In this document: piece after piece, positions 6,764 to 14,186 of the stretch | Numbering within the stretch: position 1 is the stretch's first letter | How the letters are laid out: each line of letters starts with the position of its first letter | Translations under genes and position numbers: made by a program | Assembly (NCBI GenBank): GCA_028685815.1 | Contig: JAQUDG010000016.1 | Coordinates: forward strand, 1-32,460 | Reading direction: 5' to 3' | Source: Desulfuromonas sp. | Lineage (GTDB): Bacteria > Desulfobacterota > Desulfuromonadia > Desulfuromonadales > Desulfuromonadaceae | DNA: 32,460 nt | The notes under the pieces: generated by a model | Seen by the model: the letters and a program-made list of their open reading frames with translations, nothing else | Databases searched by the model: none | Told to the model about the DNA's origin: nothing

Positions 6764-7687
6764 TTAATCCTTGCTGTGTAGCAGACTAGTGGAGAAAAAT
6801 TCCACCATATTGCGCTCGAATTGTTCTGGCATGTCGATATGGAATGCAACATGGGTCAATTCGGGTTCAAACCAGAGTCTGGTTGTTTCGCCTCCGGCTC
6901 GGAACAATTGCTCCGCTCCTTGCGGTTCAACCACCATGTCCGCTCCCCCCATCATGATTAGCACCGATTTTCCCTTGAGCGCCGGCATCATAGCTAACGG
7001 AGATATGCGCGGGTTATCCAGATCTACATATGGAAGGCTGAACATGCGAATTAAGGGGACAAAGGGGAAGGGGGGCAAGCCGGTAAAATGTTTTATCCCC
7101 TGCTTGAGACTATGGCGCACACTTGCATAGGGCGACTGCGCAGCAACTGCTTGGATGCGATCATCTTGGGCGGCGTAGCACAGAGACAGGGCTCCACCCA
7201 TGGAGTTGCCTAGGATTCCAAAGGTATTGTCCGGTTCGCGGTTTGCGATATAATCTGCTGCGGCTTTAACGTCCAGTAACTCATGCTGTCCAAAGGTGAT
7301 CAATTCCCCTTCGCTGTCACCGTGAGCGCGCAGATCTGGTGCAATGAAGCCAAAACCATGCCGTACTAGCATGGCTGCAATGGAGGCCATCTCTCCACTG
7401 TCCATCTTGTAGCCATGCAGCAGGATTATTGTAGCACCTGCAGTGGACGGGACATACCACGCCTTGAGTTTTACGCCGTCTTCTGTTTGAAGGTTGAGCG
7501 TACTCGGAGCGACTCCATGCTGGTTAAAGCGCTGGTGCGGGAGTTTTTCCGGTTCCGCCTGATAGCGTGCTTGGCGCGTCTCTTCCGGATTGAACAGCAG
7601 TTGGCGGGAGTTTTTGAAAGAAACGCCGAGGACAAACAATGCTGCGGCAACGATGATGGCTGTACCTACCCAGAAGGATGTGGACAT
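6764..7687 (-). CDS. Membrane-anchored alpha/beta hydrolase
   Basis: A 307-residue protein with one N-terminal membrane segment (WVGTAIIVAAALFVLGVSF) followed by an alpha/beta-hydrolase domain. Visible features are the oxyanion-hole stretch LLHGYKMDSGE, the nucleophile elbow GNSMGG, a late acidic residue in GGADMVVEP and the catalytic His in LTHVAFH. It resembles YqkD/BAAT-like lipase-peptidase hydrolases of the cytoplasmic membrane; the substrate is unknown. An AGAGGA ribosome site precedes the ATG. It is transcribed alone, convergent with recG and divergent from ettA. Confidence 0.85.
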   Translation of the reverse strand: MSTSFWVGTAIIVAAALFVLGVSFKNSRQLLFNPEETRQARYQAEPEKLPHQRFNQHGVAPSTLNLQTEDGVKLKAWYVPSTAGATIILLHGYKMDSGEMASIAAMLVRHGFGFIAPDLRAHGDSEGELITFGQHELLDVKAAADYIANREPDNTFGILGNSMGGALSLCYAAQDDRIQAVAAQSPYASVRHSLKQGIKHFTGLPPFPFVPLIRMFSLPYVDLDNPRISPLAMMPALKGKSVLIMMGGADMVVEPQGAEQLFRAGGETTRLWFEPELTHVAFHIDMPEQFERNMVEFFSTSLLHSKD

Positions 7688-7824
7688 ATGTTCCTCTGTT
7701 CTCTATGGTGCATGTTTCGCCCTAAAAACAGGTAGTTTCATGCTTTAAAGTGTTGGTTAATACTTATGTCAGGATACTGGCTCGGATGCGCCGCATTGAG
7801 CTGATGTTGTTAGTTGGTGAGTTA

Positions 7825-7842
7825 GTTGACGCATGTGTCAAC
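7825..7842. promoter_or_regulatory. Palindrome GTTGAC-N6-GTCAAC in the hydrolase/ettA divergent region
   Basis: GTTGAC (7825-7830) and GTCAAC (7837-7842) form a perfect 6-bp dyad with a nearly symmetric GCATGT centre. It lies about 33 bases upstream of the ettA start and is preceded by two direct copies of GTTAGTTG (7809-7816, 7821-7828). The shape fits a repressor operator; the regulator is unknown. Confidence 0.35.
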
Positions 7843-7874
7843 GTATAACTTCGATTCTTGCAGGAGAATAGCAC

Positions 7875-9560
7875 ATGAGTGAAGACAGTAAAAAAATAAT
7901 CTACTCCATGATGAGGGTGAGTAAGTTCTATAATAAACAGCCCGTCATCAAGGATATATCCCTGTCGTATTTTTATGGCGCCAAAATTGGGGTGCTAGGG
8001 CTCAACGGTTCCGGTAAGAGTACCTTGCTGCGCATCATGGCCGGAGTGGATAAGGAATTTAACGGCGAAGCAGTTTTATCTCCAGGGTACAGCGTAGGTT
8101 ATCTTGAGCAGGAACCGCAACTAGACGCGACTAAAACCGTGCGTGAGTGCGTAGAAGAAGCGGTACAGGAAACAGTAGACCTGCTTAAAGAGTTTGAAGA
8201 GATCAACATGAAGTTTGCAGAACCCATGGATGATGACGCCATGACGGCGCTGTGTGAGCGTCAGGCTGTCGTACAGGGGCGTCTAGATGATTTAGATGCG
8301 TGGGATCTGGATTCACGCCTGGAATTAGCTATGGATGCGCTGCGCTGCCCCCCTTCAGATATGCAGGTCAAGGTACTCTCTGGGGGAGAAAAACGACGCG
8401 TGGCCTTGTGCCGTCTGCTACTGCAAAAACCGGATATCCTCCTGCTGGATGAGCCCACCAACCATCTCGATGCTGAAACTGTGGGATGGTTGGAGCAGCA
8501 TCTGCAGCGCTACCAAGGAACGGTCATTGCCGTAACCCATGATCGCTATTTTTTGGACAATGTAGCCGGATGGATTCTCGAACTAGATCGCGGTGAGGGG
8601 ATTCCGTGGAAGGGGAATTACTCCTCTTGGCTGGAGCAGAAGAACAAGCGTCTGCAGCAGGAAGAAAAGGCAGAATCCGCGCGTCAACGTACCTTACAGC
8701 GCGAGCTGGAGTGGATCCAGATGTCACCTAAAGGGCGCCACAGCAAAAGCAAGGCACGCATATCTTCATATGAAGAATTACTCGGCGCTGAGGCGAAGGA
8801 ACGGCAGAAAGATCTGGAGATTTTTATCCCCTCCGGCCCGCGCTTAGGTGATGTTGTAATCGAAGCTGAGCATGTCAGCAAGGGTTACACTGATCGCCTT
8901 TTGATCGATGATATGAACTTTATATTGCCTCGTGGTGGCATTGTGGGGGTGGTCGGCCCCAACGGCGCGGGGAAGACCACCTTATTTCGCATGATAATCG
9001 GACAAGAACAGCCCGATAGCGGTGATCTCAACACAGGCTCCACCGTCAAGCTTGCATATGTAGATCAAAGCCGGGACAGCCTTAACAGCGAGAACACTAT
9101 CTGGGAAGAGATCAGTGGCGGACAGGAACTAATGCAGCTCGGGGAGCGTGAAGTAAATTCACGTGCCTATGTGAGTCATTTTAACTTTTCCGGTAGCGAT
9201 CAGCAGAAAAAAGTGGGTAATCTTTCCGGTGGGGAGCGCAATCGCGTGCATCTGGCTAAAACCTTGAGCTCCGGGGCTAATGTTCTTCTACTTGACGAGC
9301 CCACCAACGATCTGGATATCAACACCATGCGAGCACTAGAAACGGCGCTGGAAAATTTTGCTGGTTGCGCCATGATTATAAGCCATGACCGCTGGTTTCT
9401 CGACCGGATAGTCACCCACATCCTTGCCTTTGAGGGGGATAGTCAGGTCTCTTGGTTTGAAGGAAATTATACTGAATATGAAGAGGACAGAAAAAAACGC
9501 CTGGGGCGTGATGCAGAGCAGCCGCACCGCATCCGCTATCGTCAATTGACGCGCCAGTAA
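7875..9560 (+). CDS. ettA: ABC-F translation factor EttA (energy-dependent translational throttle)
   Basis: EttA binds the ribosomal E site and gates entry into the elongation cycle according to the ATP/ADP ratio. The 561-residue protein has two ABC ATPase domains and no membrane segment. Domain 1 has Walker [10 protein letters not shown] (about 43-51) and [15 protein letters not shown] with DEPTNHLD. A basic linker holds [12 protein letters not shown]. Domain 2 has Walker [10 protein letters not shown] (about 360-368) and [15 protein letters not shown] with DEPTNDLD. The opening [33 protein letters not shown] is the EttA pattern. A CAGGAG site precedes ATG 7875. The gene appears monocistronic. 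Confidence 0.93.
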   Translation: MSEDSKKIIYSMMRVSKFYNKQPVIKDISLSYFYGAKIGVLGLNGSGKSTLLRIMAGVDKEFNGEAVLSPGYSVGYLEQEPQLDATKTVRECVEEAVQETVDLLKEFEEINMKFAEPMDDDAMTALCERQAVVQGRLDDLDAWDLDSRLELAMDALRCPPSDMQVKVLSGGEKRRVALCRLLLQKPDILLLDEPTNHLDAETVGWLEQHLQRYQGTVIAVTHDRYFLDNVAGWILELDRGEGIPWKGNYSSWLEQKNKRLQQEEKAESARQRTLQRELEWIQMSPKGRHSKSKARISSYEELLGAEAKERQKDLEIFIPSGPRLGDVVIEAEHVSKGYTDRLLIDDMNFILPRGGIVGVVGPNGAGKTTLFRMIIGQEQPDSGDLNTGSTVKLAYVDQSRDSLNSENTIWEEISGGQELMQLGEREVNSRAYVSHFNFSGSDQQKKVGNLSGGERNRVHLAKTLSSGANVLLLDEPTNDLDINTMRALETALENFAGCAMIISHDRWFLDRIVTHILAFEGDSQVSWFEGNYTEYEEDRKKRLGRDAEQPHRIRYRQLTRQ

Positions 9561-9612
9561 TACCGCGGCGCGAAGAAACCGCGTAGGCTAGTGTTCTTCT
9601 TTAAAGATTGAT

Positions 9613-9646
9613 CTCGAATCCCCCTTTGTAAAGAGGGGGATTCGAG
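9613..9646. terminator. 12-bp hairpin between convergent ettA and DUF2062 genes
   Basis: CTCGAATCCCCC (9613-9624) pairs perfectly with GGGGGATTCGAG (9635-9646) around a 10-nt loop. It sits between two convergent genes, where a shared terminator is expected, but no T run follows on either strand. It may also be a mobile intergenic repeat; copies elsewhere in the genome would decide. Confidence 0.55.
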
Positions 9647-9667
9647 TACCGATTGGATTGTCACAGA

Positions 9668-10165
9668 CTAGCGTGAATGGTTGCGGCGGCGCTTGAATGG
9701 TCGCGGCCATCTGGCGATGCGGTAGGATTTTAATAATGGCACCATGCGCAGCACCACTGCATAGGATATTGCAGCTGCTAGCACCGCGTAGATAAGGCTG
9801 CCCAGACACAGAGGAACAACCAGGTTGGAGCCGAGTTGAAATATTGTTTCAATGCTGAGTTCCTTGGGAAACAAAACATACGGAGTATCCAGGAGGAAAC
9901 GTCCTGTTTTATATTCCGCCATATATATAAATGGGGCTGTAATTGGATTGCTGATCCATACTGCCAAGGCTGCAGCTATCTTGTCTTGGCCCAACAATAC
10001 CGCCATAAAAATCGCTACTGGGGTCTGCAGACCAATAGTCGGGGTCATGCCGATAAAAATGCCCAAGGCGAAACCTTTTGCAATTTCATCAGGTTTGGCC
10101 TTGATACGTAAAAATCGGAGTAAAAAAAGCTTCGACTGCCTGCTTATCCACCCCTGTCGCCACAT
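9668..10165 (-). CDS. DUF2062 membrane protein
   Basis: A 165-residue integral membrane protein of the DUF2062 family, recognised by GFALGIFIGMTPTIGLQTPVAIFMAV and VWISNPITAPFIYMAEYKTGR. Three to four hydrophobic segments are visible, with a basic C-terminus (RWPRPFKRRRNHSR). The biochemical role is unknown; homologues often sit beside glycosyltransferases or lipid genes. The ATG lies 11 bases after the tsaD stop, and the only purine-rich ribosome site (GGGGGA) is inside the end of tsaD, so translation is probably coupled. Last gene of the four-gene minus-strand operon. Confidence 0.85.
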   Translation of the reverse strand: MWRQGWISRQSKLFLLRFLRIKAKPDEIAKGFALGIFIGMTPTIGLQTPVAIFMAVLLGQDKIAAALAVWISNPITAPFIYMAEYKTGRFLLDTPYVLFPKELSIETIFQLGSNLVVPLCLGSLIYAVLAAAISYAVVLRMVPLLKSYRIARWPRPFKRRRNHSR

Positions 10166-10176
10166 GAATCTGTAAT

Positions 10177-11223
10177 TTATCCCCCAATATTCTTCGTCTC
10201 AGGTTGCAAATCCAGCATTTCTGCGCCGGCCTGTTCTAGAGGCCAAGTGCTGCAGGCATTCAGATCCAGGTCTGAAGTTATGCCCTGATTAAGATAGTAT
10301 TCGCCTGCTACCGCAAGCATAGCGGCGTTGTCCGCGCACAATTTAGCCGATGGAAAGAAAACCTCCGTCGCACCGCTTTTCGTAAAGACCTGACGCAGAC
10401 CGCTGTTACATGCTACTCCTCCAGCAACTACAATACGTTTAAGCTTATATTCCTGTGCCGCGCGTAAGGTCTTTTTATATAGAACCTCCACCACCGCCGC
10501 CTGGAACGAAGCCGCTAACCCCGCAAGGACATCCGCTTCAAGCGGAGATTCCATCTTTTTTAGTTGGGTCATAACGGCGGTTTTTATGCCGCTGAAACTG
10601 AAGTTGTAACCTTTGTGTTGCAGCATTGGGCGTGGGAAGTTAAACATTTTAGCATCACCCACGGCAGCCAGTTGATCTATTTGTGCTCCACCTGGATAAC
10701 TGAGGCCGCACATCTTCGCTACCTTGTCAAAAGCCTCGCCTGCAGCATCATCCAAGGTATGGCCAATCAATTCGTAAGCACCTATGTGCCTGACAATATA
10801 CAGATGCGTATGCCCTCCGGATACGGCCAGAGCCAGATAGGGGAACTCTATGTCGTTTTCCAGCAGGGGAGCAAGAATATGCCCTTCTATATGATGAACC
10901 CCAACCAGCGGGATATCGCATGCAAAGGCTAGTGCTTTTGCGGCCGATACTCCGACGAGTAGGGCGCCGATTAGCCCCGGGCCTCTAGTCACACAAATTC
11001 CGTCTATCTGCTCCAGAGTAACCCCAGCCTTACGCAAAGCCTGATCAATTACCACTGGACAGGACTGTAAATGGTGCCGCGCTGCTAGCTCAGGGACGAC
11101 ACCGCCATATTCAGCATGTATATCGATCTGGGAAGCAACGATATTGCTCAACACGGTCTTACCGTCGCGCACTACAGCGGCAGAGGTTTCATCACAAGAA
11201 GATTCTAGGGTCAACAGAAGCAT
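10177..11223 (-). CDS. tsaD: tRNA N6-threonylcarbamoyladenosine transferase subunit TsaD
   Basis: TsaD transfers the threonylcarbamoyl group to A37 of ANN-decoding tRNAs, working with TsaB and TsaE. The 348-residue length is typical. Signatures: LESSCDETSAAVV at the N-terminus, HAEYGGVVPELAARHH, the metal-binding HHIEGHILAP (about 109), VSGGHTHLY and the C-terminal VVAGGVACNSGLR and CADNAAMLA. The ATG at 11223 has only a weak ribosome site. It lies 27 bases after the phoH-like gene on the same strand, so it is read from the operon led by the aminotransferase gene. tsaB and tsaE are not in the window. Confidence 0.96.
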   Translation of the reverse strand: MLLLTLESSCDETSAAVVRDGKTVLSNIVASQIDIHAEYGGVVPELAARHHLQSCPVVIDQALRKAGVTLEQIDGICVTRGPGLIGALLVGVSAAKALAFACDIPLVGVHHIEGHILAPLLENDIEFPYLALAVSGGHTHLYIVRHIGAYELIGHTLDDAAGEAFDKVAKMCGLSYPGGAQIDQLAAVGDAKMFNFPRPMLQHKGYNFSFSGIKTAVMTQLKKMESPLEADVLAGLAASFQAAVVEVLYKKTLRAAQEYKLKRIVVAGGVACNSGLRQVFTKSGATEVFFPSAKLCADNAAMLAVAGEYYLNQGITSDLDLNACSTWPLEQAGAEMLDLQPETKNIGG

Positions 11224-11250
11224 GCTGAGTCCATACGCAAAAGTAACATG

Positions 11251-12588
11251 TTATAACAAGTTGGCTGCAAGTTCAGCCAGCCCCGAGCGTTCTCCTTGAG
11301 TCAAAGTGATATGCCCGGCGGCAGCCTCTCCTTTGAATTTTTCAACCACATAAGCAAGTCCGTTACTCGCTGAATCTACATATGGGTTATCAATTTGGTA
11401 AGGGTCGCCAGTCAACACAATTTTGGTTCCTTCGCCAGCGCGGGTAATAATGGTTTTAATTTCGTGTGGCGTCAAGTTTTGTGCTTCATCAACGATCATG
11501 TACTGGTTTGGGATAGAGCGACCGCGGATGTATGTCAGTGGTTCTATCTCCATGATTCCCATATCCACTAACTCACGGTAACCGCGTTTGCGTTTACCAC
11601 GATCCTCCACAGAATTGAGGAGCAGATCGACGTTATCGAAGATAGGCTGCATCCAAGGTGCGAGTTTTTGTTCTACATCACCGGGTAGAAAGCCCAAATC
11701 ACGCCCCATGGGGAATACTGGACGCGAAATAAGTAAACGGCTGTATCGGTTGTCATCGGCAACAAGTTGCAGCCCCGCAGCAATGGCAAGCAAGGTTTTA
11801 CCGGTACCAGCTTTACCCACTAGAGTAACCAGTTGGATATCGGTATCTAAAAGAATATCCAACACAAAGTGCTGTTCTCTGTTGCGTGCTTGAATGCCCC
11901 AGATTCCCTCTTTGCTCGGCTTGTACAGAGGCAGCAGACGTTTCTTCGCGGCGTGATATCTGCACAAGGCGGTGTGAGATGGGTTCCCAGCATCGATCAG
12001 AGTGACACACTCATTGGGATATAGGCTGCGCTTGGTTTCATTAGCCTCATTTTCAAAATCAAGGTAACCCTGTCCGTAAAAACGATCAACTTCTGTCGCA
12101 GGGACCTCCAACTCGGTAGTGCCTGAGTAGAGCTCGTCGATGGAGACCTTGTCTGATTCATAGTCCTGAGCAATGAGCCCCATAGCATCGGCTTTAATGC
12201 GCAAGTTGGTGTCTTTAGTGACAAAAATCACCGGATCGGTACTGTTTTCCATTTCGGCTGCGGCAATAGCAAGAATACGGTTGTCTGCACGCTCGATCCT
12301 TAATCCGGGGGGGAGTTTGTCTGCGTAGTCTTTTGCAAACAAAACAACCCTTACACTGCCACCATTTTCCAGCGGCACTCCCTTAATGAGGCTGTTGGTC
12401 TGGCGCAGTTTATCCAACTGACGTGAAACCTGGCGCGCGTTACGCCCAATTTCATTGAGATCCTTTTTGAAAGTATCAATTTCTTCAATGACAGTGATGG
12501 GGATAACAACCTCGTTATCGGTAAACTTATACATGGCGCGCGCGTCATGTAGGAGGACGTTGGTATCAAGAATGAATTTTTTTGGCAT
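11251..12588 (-). CDS. PIN domain-PhoH family ATPase
   Basis: A 445-residue two-domain protein. Residues 1 to about 150 form a PIN nuclease domain: KFILDTNVLLHDARA with its acidic residues, VIPITVIEEIDTFK, then FVTKDTNLRIKADAMG. From about residue 230 comes the PhoH ATPase: Walker A GKAGTGKT (about 258-265), DEAQNLTPHEIKTIITRAG (from about 366) and LTGDPYQIDNP. This PIN-PhoH fusion (YlaK/PhoH2-like) is thought to be an RNA helicase coupled to a ribonuclease. It lies 21 bases downstream of the class V aminotransferase gene and is followed by tsaD. A GAGAA site before the ATG supports the start. Confidence 0.9.
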   Translation of the reverse strand: MPKKFILDTNVLLHDARAMYKFTDNEVVIPITVIEEIDTFKKDLNEIGRNARQVSRQLDKLRQTNSLIKGVPLENGGSVRVVLFAKDYADKLPPGLRIERADNRILAIAAAEMENSTDPVIFVTKDTNLRIKADAMGLIAQDYESDKVSIDELYSGTTELEVPATEVDRFYGQGYLDFENEANETKRSLYPNECVTLIDAGNPSHTALCRYHAAKKRLLPLYKPSKEGIWGIQARNREQHFVLDILLDTDIQLVTLVGKAGTGKTLLAIAAGLQLVADDNRYSRLLISRPVFPMGRDLGFLPGDVEQKLAPWMQPIFDNVDLLLNSVEDRGKRKRGYRELVDMGIMEIEPLTYIRGRSIPNQYMIVDEAQNLTPHEIKTIITRAGEGTKIVLTGDPYQIDNPYVDSASNGLAYVVEKFKGEAAAGHITLTQGERSGLAELAANLL

Positions 12589-12609
12589 GTTTTCTCCGCT
12601 CTTCGGTGG

Positions 12610-13761
12610 TTAAAATGGCTGTGAGGTGATGCTCTTAATCGCTTGAATAAATGTGTGTATATGCTGTTCGGTATTGAAACATCCAGGGCTGACTCGCACT
12701 GTCCCGCCGGGGAATGTACCGATAGTTTTATGCGCATCTGGCGCACAATGCAGACCGGTGCGTACCGCTATATCAAAGTTCTGGTCGAGAAAAAAACCTG
12801 TCTCGACTGTAGACTGATTATTCAAAGTAAAAGACACCAAGCCGGAATGTGTGGGGCCTGGTTCCGGCCCGTAGCAGCATACTCCGGGGATTCCTCCTAG
12901 CCCATCCCAGAGTAATTGGAGTAGGCGCTGTTCATGCGCATGGATGTTATCCATGCCCTGATGAAGGATGTACTTCATTCCTGCACCTAGCCCCGCCAGT
13001 GCAGCAGTGTTAAGGGTACCACTTTCCAGTAATTCTGGCATCTCAAGAGGCTGTTGCGCCTGGCTAGATAGGTTCCCGGTGCCGCCACGAATGAGGGGTT
13101 TAATCTTTAATCCGTCTCTTACATAGATAAAGCCGGTTCCCTGCGGTCCCAGTAGGCCCTTATGTCCCGGAGCGACAAGGATGTCTATATGCATAGCATC
13201 AACATCTATGGGAAGTACTCCGGCACTTTGCGCCGCATCCAGCATAAATATAATGTCGTGCTCATGGCAGAATTTGCCAATTTTCGCAACGGGCTGCACC
13301 GCACCGGTAACGTTGGAGCAGTGGGTCATTACCACCAGTTTGGTGGTGGCGTCCCCGCAGGCGCGATAAACGTCTTCAGAAGTGACCCGCCCCTGGGCAT
13401 CAGCTAAAACCTTGAAGACTTCGACCCCTTCCTGCTGAAGTTGGTGCAGAGGCCTGACTACGGCATTATGTTCTACGCTCGTGGTGACCACTCTATGTCC
13501 TGGCTCGAGTATGCCCGACAGGGCGGTATTGATTCCCTGGGTAGCGTTAAAAGTAAAAGCGATACGTGAACTGGACGAAATATTGAAGAAATCAGCGACC
13601 ATCTCGCGTGTTGCCGCCATGGTCTGGGCGGCAATTCGGGCCATTTTGTAGCTTCCACGACCTGGGTTGGCCCCATAGTTTCTAGCCACGTAATCCTGCT
13701 GTGTATACACAGATTCAGGTTTGGGGAACGAGGTAGCGGCATTGTCAAGATAGATGGACAA
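12610..13761 (-). CDS. Cysteine desulfurase family protein (class V aminotransferase), TTG start
   Basis: A 383-residue PLP enzyme of the TIGR01977-like cysteine desulfurase group. The start is YLDNAATSFPKPE. The PLP lysine lies in APGHKGLLGPQGTGF. A candidate active-site cysteine is in RTGLHCAPDAHKTIGTFPGG, the position used by SufS-like enzymes, and SVEHNAVVRPL supplies the PLP-stacking His. Group II enzymes of this kind release sulfur from cysteine or selenocysteine; the acceptor is unknown. The start is a TTG with AGGA 6 bases upstream and an in-frame stop 24 bases before it, so no ATG start is possible upstream. It heads the operon with phoH-like, tsaD and DUF2062 genes. No scaffold (IscU/NifU) gene is adjacent. 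Confidence 0.88.
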   Translation of the reverse strand: MSIYLDNAATSFPKPESVYTQQDYVARNYGANPGRGSYKMARIAAQTMAATREMVADFFNISSSSRIAFTFNATQGINTALSGILEPGHRVVTTSVEHNAVVRPLHQLQQEGVEVFKVLADAQGRVTSEDVYRACGDATTKLVVMTHCSNVTGAVQPVAKIGKFCHEHDIIFMLDAAQSAGVLPIDVDAMHIDILVAPGHKGLLGPQGTGFIYVRDGLKIKPLIRGGTGNLSSQAQQPLEMPELLESGTLNTAALAGLGAGMKYILHQGMDNIHAHEQRLLQLLWDGLGGIPGVCCYGPEPGPTHSGLVSFTLNNQSTVETGFFLDQNFDIAVRTGLHCAPDAHKTIGTFPGGTVRVSPGCFNTEQHIHTFIQAIKSITSQPF

Positions 13762-13997
13762 GGGCGATCCTGGAGGTTGAGTTTAATAATAAATTGAGGG
13801 AAAATATTGGGATGTTGCTACTTAGCATGGAATTAGAGCCACGGAGCCTAAAGCTCGCGCCAAAATATCATCCCACCTGCTACAAAGGCAATGGGAAATA
13901 AAACCGCCTATGGTTGCCCAAGAGTAGCCCAAAAGTGGTCGACATCAGCCAACATCAATCCTGCGCCAGTTTTACGTATATAAGTAAGGAATGTTGG

Positions 13998-14026
13998 TTG
14001 ACACCACGACATGTTGTGGTTAGAAT
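13998..14026 (+). promoter_or_regulatory. Sigma-70 promoter of nrdJ
   Basis: A perfect TTGACA (13998-14003) and TAGAAT (14021-14026) are separated by 17 bp, predicting a start near 14033 and a leader of about 150 nt before the nrdJ ATG. The spacer is filled by an NrdR-box-like palindrome. Confidence 0.75.
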
Positions 14027-14051
14027 TCGTTTCTTCCACCGTATGTGGTGT
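14004..14051. promoter_or_regulatory. Two NrdR-box-like operators, 32 bp apart
   Basis: CCACGACATGTTGTGG (14004-14019) and CCACCGTATGTGGTGT (14036-14051) each match the known NrdR box (acaCwAtATaTwGtgt) at about 11 of 16 positions, including the CAC...AT.T..GTG frame. Their starts are 32 bp apart, three helical turns, which is the usual tandem spacing. The first fills the spacer between -35 and -10; the second covers the predicted start. NrdR would repress nrdJ when deoxynucleotides are sufficient. Confidence 0.65.
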
Positions 14052-14186
14052 TCGTTCAGTATTGACCCATGTTGAGCGCATCCTGAGTAATGGTGTTTAC
14101 CTGCGTTTCGCGCACATCAATTATCAGTATCGCCCGCTTCACTTCAACCGTTCGAATTCGAATATAAAATCAAAGGAACAGGCGCA

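Larger units (their letters stand above)
13762..14186. other. Divergent intergenic region between cysteine desulfurase operon and nrdJ
   Basis: This 425-bp gap contains no convincing ORF. Its right half carries the nrdJ promoter and two NrdR-like boxes (see separate entries). An imperfect 10-bp inverted repeat, CAGCCAACAT (13946-13955) with ATGTTGGTTG (13991-14000), overlaps the -35 element. The left half must hold the promoter of the minus-strand operon, but I could not pick a convincing one. A cobalamin riboswitch was looked for on both strands and not found. Confidence 0.5.

Noticed and set aside
13762-14186. Cobalamin riboswitch upstream of nrdJ
   Set aside because: Looked for because nrdJ needs B12, but no B12-box (GCCACTG-like) or core pattern was found; NrdR-type sites explain regulation better.
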